Part shown: positions 54,249 to 63,519 of the stretch, piece by piece
How positions within the stretch are numbered: the first letter of the stretch is position 1
Layout of the letters: each line of letters starts with the position of its first letter
Assembly (NCBI GenBank): GCA_024180945.1
Contig: JAKSGN010000005.1
Coordinates: forward strand, 744,001 to 808,000
Direction of reading: 5' to 3'
Origin: Macrophomina tecta
Lineage: Eukaryota; Ascomycota; Dothideomycetes; Botryosphaeriales; Botryosphaeriaceae
DNA: 64,000 nt
The notes under the pieces: generated by a model
Database searches by the model: none
Told to the model about the DNA's origin: nothing
What the model saw: the letters and a program-made list of their open reading frames with translations, nothing else
Program-made: the position numbers and the translations under genes

Positions 54249-55020
54249 TCACAAGTCCTCCTTGGTCTCTGTATCTTCTTCTTGGTCATCGTTGCCTCCG
54301 TTGATGCACTGACCGCCATCTTCATGGACCAGTTCCCATTCCAGACGCCTCATAGCCAGGACGACCTCTAGAGATACTACATAGTCATCCAACTCCTGGG
54401 CAGCCCTCAGCAGCTTGCCATATCTATCCACCTCTCCCTCCAGAGCTGCTAGTAGGGCATGGAGCCAGGCAGCCTCGGTTGCCCTGTATAATGGGATGTC
54501 TCGCAGGAGCGTTCCCGCGTCAACACCCAAGATCGCCGCCCGCCGAGCTGCCATCTCCGAAGGGCGTTTGTACCGAGGCTCGAAAGAATGGTTCAGGCAT
54601 AGTTCGGGGCTACTGGCGTTGAGGCCGTCCATGCCGGCTCGCAGCGTCGGCCAGACCATTTTCAAGGCCACGCGGCGGTTGACGTAGTGTTGGTAGCGGA
54701 GCATGAGCTTGTCGAAGTCGGCGAACAGGTAGGCGCTGACACAGTGGACAGCGATCTCGAAGGTCATGTCCCTGCGGGACTTTGAATATAGCGTTACGGA
54801 GGCAGACTGCGTGGTAGGTGTGGTCGGCAGCGCATGACAGCTGGATCGAGTATTCCGCCTCGTGGTTGTCTGAGGTGCTGGGGCAGAGAGGCTCCAAACA
54901 AATGGCGCAATTTGTTTCGCAGCAGACGCCGCATTCTCCGCTCACGCGGCGCCTGGATGAGGTGAGAAAGGACTGGATGGTGTGCATGCGACGGTTGTTC
55001 GGCATCTTTATGGGTGGCAT
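54249..55020 (-). pseudogene. RING-H2 protein gene with apparent +1 frameshift
   Basis: From the ATG at 55020 the first frame encodes a RING-H2 finger: CAIC, then LSCAADHTYHAVCL, then DRCPLC, giving C-x2-C, C-x3-H-x2-H-x2-C and C-x2-C. Straight after the last CPLC the protein-like reading moves forward by one base (extra C at 54738). It continues as SAYLFADFDKLMLRYQHY, a helical domain with MVWPTLRAGMDGL and an acidic end at 54249. The first frame beyond this point turns into Arg/Pro-rich noise. No intron of usable size can bridge the shift. The gene is therefore broken, contains a sequencing error, or uses a programmed shift. If intact it would be an E3 ubiquitin ligase type protein of about 255 residues. 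Confidence 0.55.
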
Positions 55021-55299
55021 GGCGGGCAGTGAATTTGCAGGGCAAGGGCTGATTCGGGGAGACGAGAGCGGAGGCGCATTGAAGTGCGAATGTGAGCCAG
55101 CCAGGGGAGATCTAATGCACGCAAGCAGCAGCGAGGGCACGCGGGCTTAATATGTGCCAGCAGCCCGCAGTCAAAACACCAACCTCACCGCTCAACCCGG
55201 TCCACCCAAGCTCCAACGCCCGGCGACCCACGGATCCAGCACCACGTCTCCCAGACTTGTGCCTATCGCACTTCTAGTCGTCCAAGCACCGTGGTCGCA

Positions 55300-55698
55300 A
55301 TGATGGCTCGCAACATCCGCATCACCGAGCCGTTGCTCCTCCCCACCGCCACCGCCAACGAACGGAACGTCATCCCACCGCGCGTCGCCCGCCGCATCAA
55401 CCTCACTTCGGCCACGACGCGCATCCGCCCGCCCTCTACCACCCCACAGCTCGTGCGCTCGCAGACTGGCTACCTGCGCTTGGACGCCCCGCTCTCGGTG
55501 CGTATGCGCTCCCGCTTCCGCCGCTTCACCTACAAGGTTATGCGGCTGTTCGGCAAGAAGGCGGCGCCCAGCCCGGAGGAGGCCCAGTGCCCCTGCTGGC
55601 AGTATCCGCCCGACGGCTGGCGCTTCTGCAAGTACGACGATCATGTCGCGGAGGGCATCAAGAAGATTGCGGTCCGTGAGGCGGCTCTGACTTGGTAA
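55300..55698 (+). CDS. Small basic hypothetical protein, 3' end uncertain
   Basis: The ATG at 55300 (MMARNIRITEP) opens 132 codons. The protein is basic (RSRFRRFTYKVMRLFGKK) with a later CPCWQYPPDGWRFC block of three Cys and two Trp, then DDHVAEGIKKIAVREAALTW. The stop TAA at 55696-55698 coincides with a strong donor (TG then GTAAGT), so the gene probably continues in a further exon I could not place with certainty. The family is unknown. Confidence 0.5.
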   Translation: MMARNIRITEPLLLPTATANERNVIPPRVARRINLTSATTRIRPPSTTPQLVRSQTGYLRLDAPLSVRMRSRFRRFTYKVMRLFGKKAAPSPEEAQCPCWQYPPDGWRFCKYDDHVAEGIKKIAVREAALTW

Positions 55699-55699
55699 G

Positions 55700-57365
55700 T
55701 GCGAACGGCGGTGATGATGAGGGCGATTTTGCTGAGAAGAGTACGGACAGAGTTTTCCACGTCTCGCCCTCGCATTTGGCTCTTCGGTGCTCTGAAAGGG
55801 CCGTTCTTGCGCGTTGAGCGATACGAATGGCAATGGATTCATTTCGCTTGTCCAGTAGCCAGACCTCGAATGGCGACGACCAGCAGTGGGCGATTGGGAC
55901 ATGAGACAACAGCATCTGGCTACCGCATGCGGATATTCCCACCGGGTCTAATTAGACAATGAGTTTTGCAGGCTTGAAAAACAATGCATGGCACTCATTT
56001 GCCCCTTACGTCTCTGTGCCATCCGCTCTTTGTCCACAAGCTCGTGAAAGTAACAGCAAATCAACAGAGATGATACTCACCGTGAATGACATTGGCCGGT
56101 GTAGGTCCGAGATGGGGCTTATGAAATGCGAGGCTTGCTTTGGGTCTTCTTGGTGTTTCTGCACGGATGCGACCCGCGGACGCTGTTGTGGGGAACCAAG
56201 GAACGCGAAACTGACGGCATCCCCTATTGGGCAGTTCGATCATCGCCTGGTGCAACGGCGGCCCCAACTCTAATTCGACGGCTGAACGAGCCGAACGAGC
56301 TATGAGGCCGAGATGTTCGAGCTTGCGCCCGGGCTTTAAGCGTGAGGTGATACATTCAGACCATCTGCTGTCAGCGTGCCCGGTCAATTTTCCAGGAAAT
56401 AAATCGTTCCTTAGCTAGCTAGCAATTGCCTGAACCAGGAACCGCGAAACGCTCCCGCAGCCAAAAGTATGTACAAGCCTTGACTGGGAAGATAAATCCC
56501 ACGCTGTCGAACACCCACTCAAACTCATCGATGTTTCGATACATCAGACAAGCCTCATACTTAGTAGCCTGTCATGTCTCTCCAAGTGCACAATACATTT
56601 CGTCTCCTCGCCAGTCATCACGTTGCATACCGGGTCAACTAAAACTCTAAACAGACCCAGGCCCTTGAGACGACTCCAACCCGAAATTTACAGTAAATTT
56701 GCTTCCCGGCTACGGCTATTGGGGACGCTAGCAAGAGGTTGCAGCTACTGCCATTAAGCGAGGTATTTCTTTTTCTTCTTTTTTTTTTTTCTTCTTGTTC
56801 TTGAATGTCTACGTAGCCACCAAGTAGGAAGGGAATAATAATTTTAAGGCGGCCTTGCTTGTTCGGAACCTGCAAAACGGTCAGTCATGCCTTAGCTGAC
56901 GTGAAGAAGAACCAGGAGTTGGAGACACTCAACAGCCTTCGACCTGTTTGTTGGCGAAGAAACCTATGTGATCAAAGAAGTGAGGTCGAAAGTACAGCGG
57001 AGAAACCAAAGGCTGTGAGAACTAGGGTAGTTGTAGAGGCGACGGCAGTGCATTGGGTGATTTGAATGCCTACTACCAGGTCTTTTGGTGTGGGCTCCGC
57101 GGTATCCGTCCGTCATACTGAGTTCGTTGGATGATGACAACTTCGACAGTTAGTTATTCACTTTGGACCGGCAAGGCCATGTGCCAATGATTCAAGCTCT
57201 GTTATTTGATTACCAATCCCTAGCGCGGTTTGGGCATCACCGGCAGAGGAGCAAGCGCACTCTCTATAACTTACCAAACCCCACCAACTTGTCACATACC
57301 CACTCTTTCCCTCCAGTTTGACGAACCTCAACTGGAATGTGCGGCTCGCACGATTTCACTACAAC
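55700..57365. other. Intergenic, no supported gene
   Basis: About 1.7 kb. It may contain a last exon of the previous gene near 55740-55830. A TTC/T-rich tract lies at about 56764-56800. No other feature stands out. Confidence 0.45.
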
Positions 57366-57788
57366 ATGGATCCAATCAACAACGCGCGCGTCAACGGACT
57401 CGTCCAGGAAAATCCCGCCCATGAATTCATGAGGCTCGCTCCGCAGATCAAATGTAAGCTCACCCCAGCGCCTGGATTATTGCCATCTTACTCCGACACG
57501 CGACCAGCAATCGCAGTTATTCTGTGGAAGCCGGAAAGCGACCCGCGCGTGGTCTTCTACCTCGACCGGGCATTCGTCAGCTTCCACGACAAGAAGAGCG
57601 ACACTTGGAAAGCCGCCCCCAGCGCAAAGCATAACACAGTTGACCTTGCCATGCGCGACCTGCTTACGAGGCTCGAGACGGCGGCAAAGATTGTCGAGGA
57701 AGACCCTTCCAAGGATCCATTTGAGGTCATCATGGGATGGGAGACACGCAACGCGGGCTCTAGTATCATCGGACAGCAAGATTTCTAG
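57366..57788 (+). CDS. Member 1 of a small-protein family
   Basis: The ATG at 57366 (MDPINNARVNG). A 54-base intron with GTAAGC donor and GACCAG acceptor is proposed at 57454-57507 (phase 1), leaving 122 residues. It is a multiple of three without a stop, so the unspliced 140-residue form is also possible. After the intron the protein reads S-IAVILWKPESDPRVVF, then a helix (LAMRDLLTRLETAAK) and EEDPSKDPFEVI. The last parts resemble LHNLLRD...EPRRDPMEVL in the gene at 60873. That and the phase-1 intron place suggest membership of the same family. Function is unknown; the predicted fold is a mix of beta-strands and one helix. Confidence 0.55.
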   Translation: MDPINNARVNGLVQENPAHEFMRLAPQIKCKLTPAPGLLPSYSDTRPAIAVILWKPESDPRVVFYLDRAFVSFHDKKSDTWKAAPSAKHNTVDLAMRDLLTRLETAAKIVEEDPSKDPFEVIMGWETRNAGSSIIGQQDF

Positions 57789-58080
57789 AGAAAGCAGAGC
57801 AGCGCCTGACTAGCCGTCAGTAAGGAAATTTTGGCGCGGACATCCAGTGATGGTGTCCTAAAACATGGAATCCTAGATTTGGCACATGGAGCTATGGGGA
57901 TTAGTGATAAAATAGAGGCAACAGCATCTCAGCATTACCACCAGCCGTGACAACCCTGATGAAGATGAATACCAAATATGCTCTCTCAACGCGTGAATAT
58001 TGTGAGGTGTTGAAATGGGTATTTACAGCCAACAATAACAGCGTCCGGCAGTATAGGTGAGATTTCACAAGAACTGGCTA

Positions 58081-59936
58081 ACGTGGTTGATAACCGAGCT
58101 GCGCATACAACCGAGCTGCGCACCCCACCACCAAAATCCATCCTACCTACCTTCAAACGCGATGCATCCACAACACCACACACTGACATCTTCTAACGAA
58201 GCGAGAATTAAGCTAGCTATACAATCTCGTAAACGAAACGCGTCTTTAAGCGAGCGACGCGCTGCGGCCCTCTACGCCGTTCCCCCAAGTACGCTCCGCA
58301 GCCGACGCGGTGGAGCGACCCCCCGACGCGATTGCGAGGCCAACGGGCGAAAGCTCAGCAAGGAAGAGGAGCTAGTGATAGTTGAGCGTATATTGGACCA
58401 GGATTTAAGAGGGTTTCCGCCTACGAAGCTTGCTGTGCGAGCAATGGCCGATAGGTTGCTAGCAGAGCGGGGTGGCAAGCCAACAGGCAAGCGCTGGGTG
58501 GATAACCTCATTAAGCGATCGCCTGCGCTCAGGGTTCGGATGACACGTTCCTATGATCGCCAGCGAGCCTTGAACGAAGATCCAGAGGTGATTGGCAGGT
58601 GGTTCGAGCTGGTGCGCAATATAAAGGCGAAGTATGGCATCCTTGATGAAGACAGCTACAACTTTGACGAGACTGGCTTTATGATGGGTGTAATCTCGAC
58701 GCGGTACGTGGTTACAGGCTCAGAAGAACGCTGCGGCAAAGCGAAATTAGTGCAGCCAGGCGATCGCGAGTGGACCACCGCGATTGAGTGTATCTGTGCC
58801 GACGGCTCTGTGATTCCCCCCTTCATCATCTTCGCAGGCAAGAAGCACATCTCCACCTGGTACCAGGACGGCCTCGTGCCCGAGGATTGGCCTATTGGAG
58901 TCACCGAGAACGGCTGGACGACCAACGAGCTCGGAGTCGAGTGGTTAAAGCATTTTAACGCGCATACAAAGTCGCGTACCGTGGGCACGCACCGGCTGCT
59001 CATAATCGACGGTCACGAGAGCCACAACTCGCAGGATTTCCAGGATCTCTGTAGGGAGAACAGGATTATCGCTCTCTGTATGCCCCCACACGCGTCGCAC
59101 CTATTGCAGCCACTTGATGTGGGTTGCTATTCGCCGTTGAAGCGCGCGTACGGTGATGAGATCTCGGCCTTGGCGCGCAGGCACGTCACCCATATCTCTA
59201 AGACCGAGTTCCTCCCAGCCTTCAGGGCAGCTCACGACCGGGTTTTTAAGAAGGAGAACATCCTTGCAAGCTTTAGAGGCGCTGGGCTAGTCCCACTAGA
59301 CCCAGACGCGGTGCTATCCAAGCTTGATGTGAAGCTTCGTACGCCAACGCCACCTGCCCTAGAGACCACCCCTTGGGAGCCCAAAACACCGCGCACTCTT
59401 CACGAAGTAGACTTCCAATCAGCCTTTGTCCTTAATAAGATTCCGCCTCCTGCAGGTTCTTCGCCAAGTTCCTTGAAAGAAGCTGTGGTTCAGCTAACAA
59501 AAGGCACTATAGCGATGGCACACGAACTGGTGTTGTTGCGCGCCGAAATCACAGACTTGCGGGAGGCCAATAAGACTCTAACCAAGCGGAAATCAGGCAA
59601 GAGGAAGTATATCCAGACTAGAGGGTCGTTGACGGCAGAGGAGGCAGCTGAATTGATGGCTCCTAGCAACGTAGGTGGGCGGGATGAGGGTGGGGAGTCT
59701 TCGAAGAGGGCGCGCACGGGTGGGGATGCGACACAACAAAGGCGCTGCGGGCGCTGCGGTATGCTAGGACACAATTTGCGTACCTGCAAGCTAGATACTA
59801 ATGAATTTAAAAATTCTAAATAAACTTGTTGCATTGCAATAGCTTGTTGTAGTGTTGAGATATTAGCCTGCAAAGTCGCGCGGCATTGGTAGGGTGCGCA
59901 GCTCGGTTGTATGCGCAGCTCGGTTATCAACCACGT
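58081..59936 (+). mobile_element. Complete Fot1/pogo transposon
   Basis: 1856 bases with perfect 45-base terminal inverted repeats (58081-58125 and 59892-59936), starting ACGTGGTTGATAACCGAGC, flanked by TA at 58079-58080 and 59937-59938. Each repeat contains the direct repeat CCGAGCTGCGCA twice, separated by TACAA, probably two transposase sites. The one gene inside is intact. Size and TA duplication are typical of Fot1-like elements. It lies between members 1 and 2 of the small-protein family. Confidence 0.95.
58162..59823 (+). CDS. Fot1/pogo transposase with C-terminal zinc knuckle, 553 aa
   Basis: Starts at the ATG at 58162, inside the element; the frame is open further upstream, but those codons lie in the inverted repeat. 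An N-terminal helix-turn-helix (LSERRAAALYAVPPSTLRSR) and a CENP-B-type DNA-binding region (GKPTGKRWVDNLIKRSP) are followed by the DDE domain. Its acids are D169 (NFDETGF), D283 (IIDGHESHN) and D319 (LQPLDVGCY), giving a DD35D spacing. The C-terminus carries a CCHC knuckle: C529-x2-C532-x4-H537-x4-C542. All key residues are present and there is no stop, so it may be active. The family cuts and pastes DNA at TA sites. Confidence 0.95.
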   Translation: MHPQHHTLTSSNEARIKLAIQSRKRNASLSERRAAALYAVPPSTLRSRRGGATPRRDCEANGRKLSKEEELVIVERILDQDLRGFPPTKLAVRAMADRLLAERGGKPTGKRWVDNLIKRSPALRVRMTRSYDRQRALNEDPEVIGRWFELVRNIKAKYGILDEDSYNFDETGFMMGVISTRYVVTGSEERCGKAKLVQPGDREWTTAIECICADGSVIPPFIIFAGKKHISTWYQDGLVPEDWPIGVTENGWTTNELGVEWLKHFNAHTKSRTVGTHRLLIIDGHESHNSQDFQDLCRENRIIALCMPPHASHLLQPLDVGCYSPLKRAYGDEISALARRHVTHISKTEFLPAFRAAHDRVFKKENILASFRGAGLVPLDPDAVLSKLDVKLRTPTPPALETTPWEPKTPRTLHEVDFQSAFVLNKIPPPAGSSPSSLKEAVVQLTKGTIAMAHELVLLRAEITDLREANKTLTKRKSGKRKYIQTRGSLTAEEAAELMAPSNVGGRDEGGESSKRARTGGDATQQRRCGRCGMLGHNLRTCKLDTNEFKNSK

Positions 59937-60095
59937 TACACGACACCCTCACTCAGCACGGACCTCGATTGACCTTCACTGAAAGCAGCAAGTCACAATT
60001 ATCGCGGAACATCTCTCCCCTACCGCCTTACACAGAACATCACGCTCCATTCCTGCAACAGCGAAACCGCCACATCCTTTCGCACCAGCATCGAC

Positions 60096-60464
60096 ATGGA
60101 CTGCGCAATCCACGAGGAGCGCGAGCGCCAACTCGACCAGCACTGCTGCCGTACGCTTCACCTCCTCTGCCCTGACCCCCACAAGTGCAATCCACGCTGA
60201 CCAAGACTGTTCGTAGAGTTGGCTATTGTCTTGTGGCCTGGACGCTCCGTCCATGTAAACCTCGGATACTGGAGCACCTACGACAAGAACATGGCAATCT
60301 TGCTTGTGCACGGACGCGGCCGCCCTTTCAGCATCAGCAGCACGCTCAGTGATGGTCGCATCGAAGCACTGCTCGACCTGCGCACCCGTCTTAACAGGAG
60401 CTTCGCGGCTAGGAGCAAGAACCCGCGCTGCAACGTCATTCGCATTGCCAGGAAGCCGGTCTAA
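60096..60464 (+). CDS. Member 2 of the small-protein family, 100 aa
   Basis: Exon 60096-60150, intron 60151-60216 (66 bases, GTACGC donor, CGCTGAC branch, TCGTAG acceptor, phase 1), exon 60217-60464. The TGA at 60198-60200, which looks like a nonsense codon, falls inside this intron. Exon 1 is charged (HEERERQLDQHCC). Exon 2 starts Q-LAIVLWPGRSVHVNLG, continues NMAILLVHGRGRPFSIS and ends with a helix (IEALLDLRTRLNRS) and a basic tail. WPGRSVHVNLG matches FPGKSFRLSVG in the gene at 60873. Function is unknown; a small alpha/beta domain is likely. Confidence 0.6.
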
Positions 60465-60872
60465 GGCATTCGAATTTCCGCGCTCAAGACGGAGTGAAAG
60501 GATCTGAGAGGTTATGCTAGCCTTCAAGGCATCTAGCTCTGCGGCCGATGCTGCCTGCAGCAGCGGTAGCTAACTTTCTGCGCGTGAGCCGCACGGTGCG
60601 CGCTCTATGAGAATACAATCAACGTGCCTCTTCTGTGCCAAGCCAGAGCTTAGTGATCTCGCTGTCCCTCTCCGTGAATGGATGCCCGACAACTGTCGCC
60701 TACTTCATCGTCATCCGCCAACCGCCCGACGACCTAATACGTGACTGCTTTCTTCCGATATGCCCTTCACCTTCTATATATTCCCTTACTCTACACACCA
60801 TCGCCTTGAAACCGCTAAACCCCTCCCCACTCTCGGCTCATACGCACACCCATCACCACCACATTCATCGAC
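60465..60872. other. Intergenic, no supported gene
   Basis: About 400 bases between family members 2 and 3. The last 120 bases are pyrimidine-rich, with repeated CACAC, like a promoter and leader. Confidence 0.5.
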
Positions 60873-61425
60873 ATGGCCCGCACCAAGATTAAGGCCCCTC
60901 CCCGGCCCACCGACGACTGTGAACTCAGCGGCGAAGTCATGGGTACGCCTCCACCCTTCCAACATCCCCTGTGCATCCGACCAACGCGCTCACTTCGCCC
61001 CTTAGCCTATGCCGAGAAGCTCTTCCCCGGCAAGTCGTTCCGCCTCTCGGTCGGCCGCACTGGCGTAGACTTCGCGCGCCTCGTCGAATGTTTCCCCGGC
61101 ACCTTGGTCCGCGACAAATCGGGCATCCACATCGACATCTCCTACGGCGAGCCGACTGCTATTGCCCGCTTGCACAACTTGCTCAGGGATACCTCGGACT
61201 ATCAGGATGGCGAGCCCCGCAGGGACCCCATGGAGGTTCTTAAGGAGCTGTGAGTGTTTCTGATTGGCTCGATGTTGTTTAGGGCCGGACTGAATGGACG
61301 ACAGGCAGAAGCTACCTCCGCTGAAGGAGGAGGAGGTTGCTGCCGGGCCGACGACATTTGAGGAGGAGAATGGGGATCAGGTCGCGGCCCCGACGGCGGC
61401 ACTGGTGAAAGAGGAGGAGAAGTAG
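60873..61425 (+). CDS. Member 3 of the small-protein family, three exons, 144 aa
   Basis: Exons 60873-60942, 61006-61249 and 61305-61425. Intron 1 (63 bases, GTACGC donor, CCCTTAG acceptor) is in phase 1; intron 2 (55 bases, GTGAGT donor, GACTGAAT branch, ACGACAG acceptor) is in phase 2. Exon 1 is basic and Pro-rich (ARTKIKAPPRP). Exon 2 starts A-YAEKLFPGKSFRLSVG, continues LVRDKSGIHIDISYGEP, then a helix (AIARLHNLLRD) and EPRRDPMEVL. Exon 3 is an acidic tail with Glu runs, absent from the other members. Frame agreement over both introns is exact. It is the clearest reference for the family; function is unknown. Confidence 0.7.
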
Positions 61426-61551
61426 CGTACACGCAAAGGACATGGACAGGTAGGGACTTGTGGTCTCCTTAGGGGGCACATACAGGGAACAATGTAGTGG
61501 AGCGTCAGCGTCGGCGTCGGCCACTTGACGTGGTGCGGATTGGATTCATAC

Positions 61552-61890
61552 CTAACAGTGTTCATTATGCTCCAAAATGGACGCTTTCAGACCCTCGAAC
61601 TTGCCCAGGTATCTGCCATCCGCTGTTTTAATTGTGACACTTCTGGCTGCGTATTCGGTCACAGCAAGAGCATATTCGTAAATGCGATCTTCAATCGGTA
61701 CAAAAACCAAATATTCCCCAAGGTAATCTACACCTTCGAAGCCAATTTCAGAATTCTCGATTCTGCAGATGGTCATGACGCAACGCCCACCATCTATCGC
61801 AGAAACCTTCTTTCCAATGGCCGAACCACTGTCTCCAACGCTATCATGAGCTCCATCAAAGGCAAGTACCTCTCCTAAGTCTGGATTCAT
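61552..61890 (-). CDS. Hypothetical protein with GDSGS motif, possibly 5'-incomplete
   Basis: The first ATG in the open frame is 61890, giving 112 residues; the frame stays open to about 61985, so an upstream exon is possible. The sequence reads LAFDGAHDSVGDSGSAIGKK, then DGGRCVMTICRIENSE, GVDYLGEYLVFVPIED and a tail with TADGRYLGKFEGL. GDSGS is the active-site signature of chymotrypsin-like serine proteases, and the following beta-rich text would suit the end of such a domain. No partner His/Asp region is visible upstream, so the match may be chance or a remnant. It lies opposite in strand to the surrounding family. Confidence 0.4.
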   Translation of the reverse strand: MNPDLGEVLAFDGAHDSVGDSGSAIGKKVSAIDGGRCVMTICRIENSEIGFEGVDYLGEYLVFVPIEDRIYEYALAVTEYAARSVTIKTADGRYLGKFEGLKASILEHNEHC

Positions 61891-61962
61891 CTCTGTGCAT
61901 ACTGACAGCGGCACAAAAGCAGAACAACGTCTCTTGACTGAGTGTACCGAGCATGCTATCAA

Positions 61963-62575
61963 CGCCTTTTCCGGGGCGTCATATCGGCCTGTTCATTTGT
62001 GTATGTGGCAGGGGCAAAAAGGAAAGCTATACGGTGCCCAGCCTGTTGCTTATGCCGATCATGTGAAATGAAGAACCGCATTTCCAGCGCCCAGATTCTT
62101 GAAAAATATGCTCGATAGGGCAGACGAAGGGTTGGCCGCTGCGCCACGAAGGAGTGTGACCGAAGAGATGTATGTATCGATTGGGAATGACCGTTGAAGA
62201 ATGCTAGTGAGACACGCGTGGTGGTGACGTTCGATGGACCTAATGAGTATTTCTCTCCGTGCGTTTCAGCTTTTGCAGTGCCTTGAACGCTTTCGATGGA
62301 CTTGGTATGGGATGGTGGTTTGGACCTTGACACATCGAAGTCGCTCGGTAGGGGACTTCCGTAGTAGCACGCATTTCCACAGAATATAGTGGCACGGTAT
62401 AGTCGTTCTGCCGACGCGAAGGGCAGGTGATCACGCATGCGGAAACATCGCGGACAAATCCAACCCTCAACAGTGACACCAACGCGCGCTTCAACAAACC
62501 ACCTCGGTCTTGCGCACATCTGCGCCAAGTCACATCGACGAAAGCGTATCGCCGTTTGCCGAACACCCCGTCACA
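61963..62575. other. Intergenic, no supported gene
   Basis: About 610 bases. A 189-codon minus-strand frame (61959-62528) and an overlapping one (62240-62647) lack a coherent pattern. It probably contains the promoter of family member 4. Confidence 0.45.
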
Positions 62576-63074
62576 ATGCCAATCAACTGGTATCTGCGCA
62601 CCCGGCGCGAAATCATCGGTACGTCCAGACTCACCGCCGACCGTCAATTCACCTCACTGACTCGTCTCGCCTCCTCATCCAGAGATGGCACGTCAGCACT
62701 GGCCCACCGCCGCTGCCATTAAGATTAAGCATCGCTCGCTCGAGAAGAAGCGCTGGTGCACGCTCTATGTTGAACTCCCTATCACCAGCGCCCGCCTCCC
62801 TAGCGCGCACCGCCCCGACCGGACCCCTAACATTGTCTTCGTCGGCCCTTGGCATGATGCAAGCAACGAGAGCACCTTGATCTCGCTTGAGGATATTTGG
62901 CTCAGCATCAGAAAGGCGAGGATTGCGGTGGAAAGGGGCGTTGTGAAGACGATTGAGCAGGGCTTGAAGGTGAGCTGGGATGATCTGGAGGGCGCGCAGG
63001 AGGCACTTCTGGAGGAGAGGAGAAAAATGAAGGAGGCAGTGGCAAGGTTCGAGAAAGCGGCTGCCACTGCATAG
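62576..63074 (+). CDS. Member 4 of the small-protein family, 144 aa
   Basis: Exon 62576-62618 and exon 62683-63074 over a 64-base intron (GTACGT donor, CACTGACTC branch, CATCCAG acceptor, phase 1). Exon 1 is only 14 codons (MPINWYLRTRREII). Exon 2 starts E-MARQHWPTAAAIKIKH, then RWCTLYVELPITSARL, NIVFVGPWHD, a helix (LEDIWLSIRKARIAVE) and a long charged helix to the end (EALLEERRKMKEAVARF). The intron phase and the MA-x3-WP start of exon 2 match its neighbours. The longer helical C-terminus sets it apart. Function is unknown. Confidence 0.68.
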
Positions 63075-63519
63075 TTGGCGCTCGCTTCGCATGTGTTTTG
63101 GTGGTTTCGTAACGCAGCTGCGCTTCTATCCACAAGACGGCCTGCCCTTGGATGCATTCTAGACTTCTCTATATTCGATTGCAACACACATGTGTCTCTC
63201 GCGGACCAAAGCTTCAACTACAGAGTGACGTATAGCGTTGAGACTTCGGCTGGCGGGATAGTCTCCGATCCAGAGAGTTAGAAGCCTTGGAGATTCGGCA
63301 CGGCTGACATCCCAAGTCGTCATGTCGCAGAGATATCACGGTGATCTACATGAAGCTGGTGAGAGTTGTAGAATCTGCAGCGGGGAGGTTGGTGCGTGCC
63401 TGCCAACATCACACCTTCCAAGTCGCGTTGGGGGGGGCAAGCCGCTTCCTATATCTTCAGCCCCAGCAGCGCCGGAACGGTACACCACACCAAAAAAAAA
63501 TTCAAAAAGCTCGCACAGA
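63075..63519. other. Intergenic, no supported gene
   Basis: About 445 bases between family members 4 and 5. A G run (63431-63437) and an A run (63493-63501) are the only marked features. Confidence 0.5.

Noticed and set aside
60198..60200. In-frame TGA that looked like another nonsense codon
   Set aside because: It lies in a well-formed 66-base intron with a CGCTGAC branch; splicing gives a clean frame that matches neighbouring family members.
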